From Owenia fusiformis (taxonomy: Eukaryota; Annelida; Polychaeta; Sabellida; Oweniidae): a DNA stretch of 64,000 nucleotides. Each line of letters starts with the position of its first letter. Position 1 is the stretch's first letter. Positions 22,201-34,200 of the stretch are shown in pieces. The notes under the pieces are model-generated. The model was not told where the DNA came from. It saw only the letters and a list, made by a program, of their open reading frames with translations, and did no database searches. Made by a program: the position numbers and the translations under genes. The stretch covers positions 28,091,375 to 28,155,374 of the forward strand of contig CAIIXF020000005.1 of the NCBI GenBank assembly GCA_903813345.2, in the 5' to 3' direction.

Positions 22201-25200
22201 CTGGGGCATTGTCCATGTGTAACAAACGATTGTCTCTTGTGTCTTTCCTTTTCTTTTGAAGTGCATGTCCAAGATTGCATTTTCTTAGAAATATCATTGT
22301 GATGTCATAGCACAATTGGTTGCTGAATTAAGAACTCAACAGCAAACACATGGGCATGTGAGTCTTGCTTGACAATTGCATTACCATGCTTGTTAGACAT
22401 ATCATGTGTGGTAATTGAGTCATTAAAACGAAATCAAGCAAAAATGACAAAAACATTCAATTATCATTAAAAAACCAATTCCACCCATGCTTACCCTTGT
22501 TACCATGGTTACGCATAGCTGAAACAATTTCAAATGCATTTAAATGAGAATTCGACACAAAGTAGAGAATTGATTGATCTATTCACTGTGAAAAAAATAG
22601 ACTGATTGGGTGAAATTTAGTATGCCTATAAAATTTTGTCCATTACTTTTGAATCACCCCTCGTATTATGTAACCTCCAAAACAAAGCAAGAGTAAGAGC
22701 CAAGACCAATGGCATAAATTACTGGTATCAATCATAAAGTGGATATGGGTATTGGTTCAGATGGATGACAGTTCTCTTTATTACAGATGATGAAAGACAG
22801 AATGGTAAATAAATGAATGAATGGGTGATTCCAAATGCTCAAAGTGAGATAAAACTATGTATAAACACATATGCCTTTAAAAAGGGCTCATTAGAAAATG
22901 CTGAAACTTACCCTGAATAGTTTTTATCTGCAAGTAATCCTGCCAGGTCATTAAGCACTTCTGCCACAAGAGGGTGAGATTTGCCAAACCACTGCTCTCT
23001 AATACAAAGAGAGTTTTTGAAGAGATGGCCAGCTTCGTCAAGTTTGTGTTGTTTTAACCTGCATTGGGAATACAACAAGCAATATTAGCCTGCATTAGAA
23101 TACAACATGCATTATGACATCCTTCTGCACATTCATATACTATTCACACACAACTAGGCATCAGGCCCGTAGCCAAGGGGAGTTCAGGGGATTCGAGTGA
23201 AAAATATTGACCAAAAATTTCTTAAAAACCATGCAGTTTTTTCACCATTCTGGCCACTTTTCAAGTGAAGTGATAATGGCCATATTTGGGCCAAAGATGT
23301 CTAAAAGTGAATCCCCTTGGATTTTTTGAGAAGTGAACGCCTCCTTGGCAAATCCTGGCAATGGGCCTGGGCATGATATATCATATTCTTCACAATCATA
23401 ACAGACTCAGTTTATAATATAAAATGCAGGATATACTTTACAACATAAATTATAATTTCAGATTCATTAAAACTCTAAAGTATCACCCACCTGAGTATTC
23501 CAATATGATAGAAGAGAGTGGCTTGTCCAGTGGTACTGCTTGCTGACTCCATACAATGTTGGGCCTCACTAAGCAAGTCCTCAGCCTCTGCGTACTGCTT
23601 CTCATGTGTTTTCATGTTACCAAGGTGATCCAGAAGACGACCTAAACATAATGGTTGATTTATTTCATATTTAACTTTTATTTAATATCGTTTTATTTCA
23701 GGTATAGATCATGGCTTACATTATATTCAATAAATGCGTTGACATTGTGTTGTGTTATTCAAAATTTAATGGAATCCAAAATCTTATGGTATTCACAATT
23801 TTATGGCATTCAAAAATTATGTTATTCAAAATCTTATGTAATTCAAAATTTTATGTTATTCAAAATCTTACAGTATTCAAAATTTTATGATATTCAAAGT
23901 TTATGTTATTCAAAATTCACCTTTAATTTCCTCAGCATCTGCTCCATCTGCTGCAGCACCATCTGTCAGCGAGAGGAATCGCAACGTGTCTAATGCTTTC
24001 TTGTACCATTGCTCTGCCGGTTCCTTCTTCAATTGGAAGAGATAGAGGTCAGCTATACTCTCCTGTATGTTGCATAGCAACAGCTGTTGTGGGGAAGTCA
24101 GTGGAAAACTCTGCAATTGGAGACATTTTTGTTGTATACTATCTTATACTGTTTATGTAGGCAAATATACAGCTTATCTTGGATTATAGAGCATTCTTTG
24201 AATTATAATATAATTCAGATTTATAACACTTCTTTAAAATGGGTAAGTCTCAGAGTCCTATTTATCTAAATCTTGCAAGAAAATCTTCCAGATTGGTTAA
24301 TACAGATCATGTGACTTGACTTGACGCATTAATGTTACTGAACTAGTTAACCCATAACACACTACCTGTATTAGCTGTTCATGAGCCTTCAGCAGTAATT
24401 CCTCAGCAGGTTGGAAGTGGCCCAGTTCAGATAGGAACTGTCCTGCACACTTAGCTAGTGCAGCTAATTCATGGGAATTAAGGGGTTGTTCCTTGGTATC
24501 ATCTGGAGTCTCAGATCCAGTAACATCTAGAAAATTTAATATAAACTTAATTTAACATTGTGAAGTTAAAATATTTCAGTTGTGTCTGAACCAGGAATAG
24601 AACCCGGGCCAAGCGATATGGGTAACCTTGACTCTTCCACTGAGCCATAGCCGGAGGACTGATATGATTCTTCAAGATGATTTCTAATGTCATTCATACA
24701 TCATATCTATTATATTGGTTCATTTGTAGTGTTATCTTGTTTAAATGTACTTGTGTTCAGTCTTAAATGGCTTTGTCTTGTTTCAGTTGATTCTTTGGGA
24801 ACTTCTTGGGACTTGCTTTTTGGCTGATGGATTCTTTAACATTTATCTATGTGGGTACATGTACTTGTTTTGCAGGCTAGCTGTAACTTTTATGTATTAA
24901 TATTTACATAATACTCTTTTTATATTAAGTTCTAATATGATTCTTCAAGATGCTTTTTAATATCATTCATACATATCTATCATATTGGTTTATTTCATCA
25001 TATATTTTCTTTCTACAACACCCATTTTTTCTAATTATCTAGTTAAACTGTGACCATGCCTACCTTTGCTAATGACTTGATCAAATACATCATCATGCTG
25101 TTTCTCCTCATCATGCTGTTTCTCCTCATGTACATTCTCTGATACAACACTGTGAGAACCTTCACTCATCACATCATTGTTTAAGCTGGTAGTCTCTGAT

Positions 25201-28200
25201 AGTGTGTCATCAAATGCCTACAATCAGGTATGTTACTGAACATATAGTATGAAGACACAGTGATATAGATTCAGCCCTTAAAGCTGGTAGTCTCTGATAG
25301 TGTGTCATCAAATGCCTACAATCAGGTATGGTACTGAACATATAGTATGAGACACAGTGATAAACATTAAGCCCTTAAAGCTCCAGTAAACACCCTGATT
25401 TACCACACAGCTCACTTTTTGTACTTAGTACAGTATCACATTATGTGACAATGAAAACCATTTGCTGAACAAATCAAACATATTGGTTTTTGTATTCTCA
25501 TTGAAATCCTGATTAAAGGCTAAAGGCTCCAGAAAATTGCCATATACAGTTCTCCCTCTGAAGGCTAAAAAGAGAAGAAGGAAGAACAATTTTATGAGAT
25601 TCCAGCCACCCCTTAGATAAAACCTGAAGAGGTATGGAAACATTGATTCACAGACAAATCAGTGACTATGTATAGATTTCACCTATTTACATACCTCCTG
25701 TAAGCCTTGTAGTCTGTAGTTTGCCAGGCTTCCATTCTCCATGCTTTTCTCCTCTATGATTGACAGCTCACTGACCCTGGAGAGCAAGATCTTGGGGGCA
25801 GGTGTGACTATGGGGCTGGGTGGAGTGGGTATTGCATTAGCCTAAAAGCAAGAGGTATGGATGGTAAAGTTTGCAATAACCTAGTGTATTGTACAAAGTC
25901 CCAATGTAGTGTTTTGTAGTCCCTCTGCTGGTTCACACCAATTTGAGGACAAGATATCTCATTGATCTGAATTATCACTGACTAGATATGTCATCCAAAA
26001 TTTTGGTACTAAAAATGACAGGCCACAGGGTAAGAAAGTTTAGAGTCTAAATCAACAAGTGTTAATGATATTCCTCAACTATCCATAATTAATATCCATA
26101 AATTACATATTCTATGGAGAGGGAGAAAATTCAATGAACTCACTGGTGTATTACTCCCATTTAATTCATCGTCAGCTTCTGTATCTTCATGCCCACTGGC
26201 TAGTTTCACCATGTTCCTATAGATGGTGCTAGGATCATAGTTCGCAGGTTTGAGGAGCTCCCAGTAGTGTATCAAGTCAAGCTTTGTTGACGTCTGGTGA
26301 TGGTCACCTACCATCTCAAAGAATATCCTGAAATATATTAAATATTTTTTGTTGACCGAAATGTTGAAGAATTGATAGCCATTATATAAGAAAAAATATT
26401 GTTTCAAAGGGAAGGTTTGAAGGTAGTTTGAGGCTATTTTCCTTCTTGTTATTTTAGATGTCATGAAAAGCCTATAAAAGAACATAATCCAATAATCAGG
26501 ATTTGAGTTAACACAAAGGACCACGGAAGGTATCGCAACAGATTTTAGACAGTCATATGTTGGAAAATATGTTTCAACCAGGGATTTTAAAGATCTGGGT
26601 GACCAAAATTATATGGGAAATATTACTTTTCACTTTATCCCACTTGACATATTTTCCTTTTAAGAGATTAACTGTGTCTACAAATGCAACATATTGATGC
26701 ATAAAACATTGAAAAACACGAGTGGTATAGGGTGAAAATCAGGAAAAGTCCTACTTGGTATTCGAATTATCAAAAATTATATTTTCTATGAAAAAAATTT
26801 GGCCATATTATATTGGTAAATATCTTCTTGAGCAGTATTCCCATAAGACATCATCCTATACAAATTTAGACTATCTGATAGTCAGTATTTAATCATAATC
26901 AAAGATACATTTTCCCCCAAAAATGTTGGTCATTTCGAATTCAGCAGCCATCGTAAAAATTCTTTATTTGACAGATACTTATTCTTTGTCTAGTATGATA
27001 TTTTTTGTTCAAAGTTATTTTACGAAAAATGGCAGCAATTTTGAACATTCATTTGGAAATTCCTTCTCAAGGACAAGTCCTATGCCAAAAACGTTAGCTG
27101 CCTATAAAATGTAAATCAAATCTGTAAATGGATAGCTTCTCTAATTTAACTGTGTTCAATGGGATAATTACAATCTAATATTGTCATTTTGCATGCTGTA
27201 TGACTTACTACATCTTTATGTTTTGCTCTGAGGGGATGAGGTGTTAACAACTGTACTGAATAATTGATGGTTCGATCATAAATGTCTATTCCAGAGTCAA
27301 GTTGACTGAATGTGATAACTTTAATATTGAAACTAAGGTTTTCCCAAATATCAAAGATACTTCAATCATTTCGATTAATGCCTTGGCATCAAACTATTCC
27401 CTTTAAAGACTTATAGATTAAAGGCAGTATCAGATCTACAGGGGGTGACAAAATCGCAAGCAACATTTCAATTTTCATGGAATACTGCAGAGAAAAAGGT
27501 TAAAGTCCAAATAAGGGAAACATGTGGGGTACTAAGAACCAGAAGCAGCTAAAACACTTCAAATAAACACTTTGTGGAACTAAACATAAAAAGGGATAAA
27601 ATTGAACATGTGGGTTCGTACCTGGGATCAGAGACAGCTCTAGAAAGTCCCTCAAGGTCATTTGCGTGCTCAAGGTGAAATGGCAACTCCTCCATACGAC
27701 GTTTACTATGAGACTGCTGCCAGAAGTAGCGGGCCAGTTGTTTATGGTACGTCTTTTTGTCAGCTGCGGGGCGGGGTGTCATCAACACAGATTGTGATTG
27801 GTTAGTCTCAACCATACTTGTGCCACCTATTGTTGTGCCTAAAGAACCATTTCCAATATTGTCAATACATTTATTAAGATTGGTATGATTTTGTTAAAAT
27901 TATTACTTTAATGTATAGAAGAAAAATTAACAACTAAAATACAGAATCCAGATTTTGTTACTTTTACTGCACACATTGAGATTGAAATGAAACGCTGGAG
28001 GAGTTTGATACATTAGGGCTAACATTGTCACATAGAAGTGAGCATAAACGTAACCTTACCAAACAAAGTATATTCCACAGCTTCTTTGAAATGTTGGTGA
28101 AAGAAATTCAACAATCCCCCAGGGCCTTCAAACAAGGAGTCCATGCAAGCAGTTCTAAATCTCGCCCAGTCAAACAGAGAGACCTCAGTGCGCCCTCTAT

Positions 28201-31200
28201 ATCCCATCTGTTGTAATAGCTCCAAAATCTCTGTCTGTGTCAGTCCATAGCGAGCTATTGTTATAAGACGCAGTGCATCAGCAACCCAGCCTGTCAGCTC
28301 TAAAATACAATAATGGATTCAGCGTGACCATGCAATATATTAGAGTCTCTCATCCAATCAGATTGCAGCATAGTAATTCACTCGATAAATGAACGATAGT
28401 TGTTCAGCAATCTACACCTGGAAATCTGCATTGTCTTGTGACGTCACATCTAGGGCTTGGTCAGGCCAGTGAGGAATTTTGACCCGAGGTCAACAGTAGA
28501 TTCACCCCATATATATATATACTGCTGCTAGTAGAACATATACTTTTGAAACTCACCAGATTCCACTACAGATTCCCACAGGGACTTGTATGGAAGATTG
28601 GGCAGAGGCCTCATGTGTTCTAAGCTCCTTTTAATTCACCCCCAGGGTGAAGTAGATAAGGGGGGTCCAGAGACTTAAAACAAGACTAATATTAACTCAA
28701 ACCCTGGTCAACTAAACCACATATCAATCGGGCCAATTACCTTTAACTGCAGATGTTCCCTCTGTTAATGACGTAAGTGTGCTCTCCGATCTCTCTGGGA
28801 CACAGGGCCAACCATAATCTTTTGCCCAACGTTGTATAATCTTTGCCCAGAGGTCTCTGATGGTTGTCGCCTCTAAGTAGCTCTCCAAATGATAATCCAA
28901 TCGGGTGTAAACTCCAAATAGTCTCAGCTCATTGGCCAGTACTGACAGGAACAATGGCCGATCACTGAGTTTACATGATACGATTTGACTTAGTTGAGCT
29001 TCGTTGAGACATTTACAGTGTAATGCTAAATGCTCCTTTATGACGCAACTCCTGGAGTTTGAGTCTGAGAGAAGAGGAACAGTTACCATGGCGAGGTCTT
29101 GCCTCTCAACCAATGATTTGTAAGTGAGGTCATTCTTAGCTGAGGTTATGATGAACTTACAATGTGGCGGTAATGTCTTGGGTAACCATGTTAATTCTTT
29201 AATCTGAAATAATAAAAAAGGAAAATATATCAGTTTCTACACACTAGACTACACCTTAAATACATGTATAGGCACAATAAGGTCACCTTTTGCTAATTTT
29301 GAAATAGACCAAACAAGCTAGGTATGAACTTACAATCCTCCAAACCCAGGGTTCCACACATCATTCACTGTGTTACTTTCTGACGTTTTGAGGATAAGAC
29401 TTGGGGATGTTGTTAGGACAAAGTTAGTTTCATTAGGGAGGGAGGGGGTAAATGATGATTTCATGAGCAAGTAGTGTTGATTCTTTTTATATTTAAGTGA
29501 AAGAGAAATCATCATTTTTAAATATTGATGAGGGGAGAGGGTCCAACCATAATGAAATTAATTTCACTTTTTTCACAACTGTTGATAATTGGACACTATC
29601 CCTTACTAGAACATAATTAAACGGTTATGAAGTGCACGCTACCCATTTCCAAACACTTCATAGTTGAGAGGTGTATAAAACAAGGAATGTGAAGTGCTAA
29701 ACTGATTACCTGTTGCGTAGTTAGACCATATGAGCCAGTAAGCTCATCAATGCCATCTATTAACAGAATACATGGTGAGAATGATATAGATGCCACGAAT
29801 GCCTCACACACTCTGTGGTAGTCCTCCCCAGTCTGGCAAACTTCAGAGTCTGTACCTGGAATATGATAAAACACATGTAAAATATATATACTGTTGACAT
29901 ACTCCACAAGCAGGCCTCCAAAATCAAAGAAATTGAGCTCAAGGGTTTCCGTTAGGATCGTTGAGGCTGAAGGAATCATGATTCCTCTGAAAATCCTACA
30001 ATAAAATCTCTCAATAACTAAAAAAGGGAATCTTATAGATGAGTTCTGTAGATCTGCAGTGGGATGCTACAGATGATTATATAGTGAAAGCTGTATATCC
30101 TAACATCTCTCAATGTACACTCTTTTTCATTCTCCCATTGACTCACATGTTAAAAATGTTGGACACCTGGTGACCTGAGCACTTTTTTGTTGCTGTATGT
30201 GGTGTTTTTGCTGTATGTAATGTCAGAAAAATAGAAGGGAGAAGACTTGATAATCATAGAGAAACAACCCCACCCCAAAAAAACAAAAGAAATATAATAT
30301 CAAACCATGGTTTCCACCCCAAAGACGTTAAAGCAATAATTATTAATGGCACATTTGAAACTTTTCATCGGACTCAGAATCCACATTTAAACACAGGACT
30401 CATTATCACAATGCATAGCCATGTAAAGTTTTATGAACCTAATTTCAAATAACTTCCTTGTTTATTTTGTGAATTTTACAGGCGATGTGTGGCTAGGACT
30501 ACATTTTTTATCTGATTAACCTGATCATTGTTTAAACAGTTTTTGAATTAGAATGTAAAACTGAAAAATATAGTTCTGCATTTTACTCTCAAATAAATGT
30601 GGATTGGAATTGTATATTTGACCAGTTGCCTTCACAATGGTTGAACTAATGCATATTACCCTCATATATCCCCATATTATTCTTATAGACTGATTTAAGT
30701 TCTTTAAGAGAGCTCCATCCCCATAGTAAACACTAGGCTTAGTGTTTCAGGGTAATTGCATTGCCCCTTTCATCTAGAAAGATATATGTGTATCAACAGG
30801 CCCATAGCCAGATTTTTCTAGGGGGTTCACTTTGGTCCAAAATGGCCAAAACCACTTGTAAAGTGCTCAGAATGGTGAAAACCTCCCATAATTTTGAAAG
30901 AATTTTTCCATAGTAAATACTAGACTCTTTGAACCAGGGTAAATGCATTTTCCCCTTTTATCTAGAAAGATATATGTGTATAAACAGGCCCATAGTCAGC
31001 TTTTGACCAAGGGGAGTTCAGTTTTTGAAGTTCAACGAGGGTTCACAAAACTTGACAAAAAATGGCCAAACTCACTTGTGAAGTACTCACAATGGTGAAA
31101 AACTCCCATGATTTTGAAAAAAATTTTGGCCAGGGACCTGATCAAGTTGTATTTATGTACCTATATAGTTTTCCTCTCTCAGCTCCATGATACACCGTCT

Positions 31201-34200
31201 CATGAATGCAATAATGTTCTTGCTCATGCTGCTGCTACCAACATAGTGAGAAATCACCTTCACTGTCGGAAACTCTTCAGAGAACTCCTTGATCCAATTG
31301 GCCAACACGGTGGTCTTGCCGCATCCTCTACGACCCTCCAGTAGTAAAACAGAGGAAGATGGGTCGACTGGACTGAAAAGTTTTTCAAAATATTTAATTG
31401 CTTTTTTCATTAACCTTGTACATTTATTCGCTATTTAGATTTTTGGGTAATATTTCAGGCATATTATAAATTATTTATTGTTAATTTTGGTCACTGACTC
31501 TTAGAATGTCAATTCAGGAAATACTAACTGTAAAAGTCTAATAATTAACATAGTATAAATACATGTATAAACATAATCTAACAATAGACATGTTAGTCTA
31601 ACAATAAACAACAAGGCATAAATATGCAAAAATGTCACCACCTGCCATTTGTTACAGATGCCAACCCCCAAAAAACCACCTGCTGAACACAATCAATAAA
31701 AAGATTGGAGATTATAACAATATGTCACCACTTGTGGTAGTGACATTAAAACACAGTCTAACAATATAACAGTCTAACAATGTAACGCAGAGATACTGAT
31801 GACTTGTAAATCACTATTATGCACGTTATTGGTACTTTAAATAAATAATGAAACGCCTTCAATCACTTAACACTGATATATGATTGTGTATCGTTTAACG
31901 ACAACAAAGCAGTATATGCTGTTAATGTTGAAATGATAATTTCATTTTCATTTCCTTTGAGTATAAAACATATGTGCCTCTGATTCTAAGTACATTTGAA
32001 ATTATTTTGGGCTCAGGGAACCAACCCATCACTCAATACAGAAGCTAGAGATTAATGTAAGCCTTGGCCTGAAACCTTAAGCAGAAATTCTAAGTACTAA
32101 ACATATTTTCCAAGAACTTAAGATAAAATGATTAACGGCTAATTGCTATTGATATATTAAGTGTATTCTCAGGGTATTTAGAAACAAAGCTTTCCAATTT
32201 CTTAAAGCCATAACAAACTCAGGAATGTCTCATCATGCAGCATCAAAGGAGCATTAAAATATAGAGAACAATAACTACTAAAAACCAACAATTATAGACA
32301 TCCTAGAGAACTCTCATTGAGACCTAATGAAGTTCATCAACCTGTGTGACATATACCTATATCTATATGGCATTTGTTACTCAATCACATTTAGTTTTTA
32401 CAAATCTCATATTACTTCTATTGCACATATACTGAATAATGAAATATACAAGTGGTGATCAATAAAGGCTTGGTAGCGATATGGTGAACTAAATTGAACA
32501 CATGTTTCTCTTAAACCAGTCATTAAAAATTCTGAAAAATATACACCTCGTCAATTTAATGGTCATCTTTTGAATGGTAACAATTTAATTTGACAAAAAT
32601 ATATCTACTTTTCAATACATAGTTTGAGAAAGCACATCAGACACTTCTTTTGTTATTGGTACGAGTACCATATGTTCCGAATGAAATAAAATGTGTATAT
32701 AGCATTTTGTTCAAACAAGGTTCGGATAGATATTTTATTTCATTCTTAAGAATTGGTAGAAAGGAACAAAAAACAATTGTACTAAAAAACAAAAATTGTT
32801 CACAAAAACAATAATACAGGGTGACCCAAAAAAAATGCAACCCTCAATTTCTTCAATATTTTTCTTAAATGGAGGTAAATTAGTCTGAAATTTGGCACAG
32901 AAAGACTTCATTCAATGTGGGATCCTCTGGCAAAGTTTTAATAATCATAGTCTTATATTGATAGAGTTATGGTTGTTTCAAAATATGCTCCAGATGTCGT
33001 CAATTTCGCTGAAAACAAACTTGCAGTGTTCAAGGAAAACTGTTCATAACACGGATGCATTCTTCCCCATGGGTATGGCTCAAATTTTTGCAGCCATTGC
33101 TTATTGGAGTTCTGCAATTGCGATAGGGTTATTTTCATACACATTATCCTTTAAATAACCCCATATATAGAAGTCAGGGGCATTGAGATCAAGACTGTGG
33201 GATGACCATGGGTTTTCCGTCCTAGGAGAGATCATCTACTCATAGAAATGACTAGTGAGCCAGGCTATGCTATCATTAGAAGTGTGAGGAGAAGCTCCAT
33301 CCTTCTAAAACCACTGTTCTTGTCTATTGAAGCCTCTATGCCACTCTAGAACTGCCTAGAACTTCCTGGGAACGCCAATATTGCGCTGTGTGTTAACAGT
33401 AACAGTGTTGGCATTATCAACGTCAAACCAAAAGGGGCTGATGGTTTCATGTTTGGAAATTGGCAGCCCAAGCTGTGCATTTTACAGAATGAAGGGGCCT
33501 TTGAAGCACTTCATATGGAATTTGTGATCCCAGAACACATTATCTCTTGAGTTTACATGTTCAGAAAGAAGGGAATGTGATTCATCTGAAAACCTAACAT
33601 TGGAAATGGATGACCATAGCTCTATCAATGTAAGACTATGATTATTGAAACTTTGCCAGAGGATCCCACATTGAATGAAGTTCTTGTGTGCCAAATTTCA
33701 GAGCAATTAACATCCATTTAAGAAAAATGTCGAAGAAATGGAGGGTTGCATTTTTTGGGTCACCCTGTATAAAATATACATGTATATAAATAATTTTCAC
33801 TTTAAATTGTTGTCAATCAGTGACCGTTACATATCATATTTTTTTACAGAATGTTTTCAATGATTGGTTTAAGAGAAAAACAATGTTGAATTCAGTTCAC
33901 CATATCGCTACCAATCCTTTTGATAAAAGTGCTCTCATTAGTTTCTATCAAGCCTACTCAAACCTATCTGAAATACCACTAAGCCTTATATTAATTCAGA
34001 AGCTGTCACTTAATATACTACATTAAATGAGCATTGATTTTTGAAACCCAGATGTGGGAGTTCCTAGCCTTTTACTCAGTATTCAAGCAAGGAAGATTGG
34101 CACCCAGGGTTCCAACTCAATATTTTTAATCGCCAAGCAATTTGTTCAGTGCTGATTTCTAGGGCAAAGTTTGCATGAATGAACTGAAGTAAAAAGATGG

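Larger units (their letters stand above)
32455..33935. mobile_element. Older inverted-repeat element interrupted by a mariner insertion
   Basis: The sequence around 32475-32545 (GGTAGCGATATGGTGAACTA ... TTCTCTTAAACCAGTCATT) is repeated inverted at about 33860-33925 (AATGATTGGTTTAAGAGAAA ... TTCACCATATCGCTACCAAT). The mariner at 32817-33767 sits between these arms. Without it, the outer element would be about 0.5 kb. This is a nested insertion. The outer ends are not sharply defined. Confidence 0.6.
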
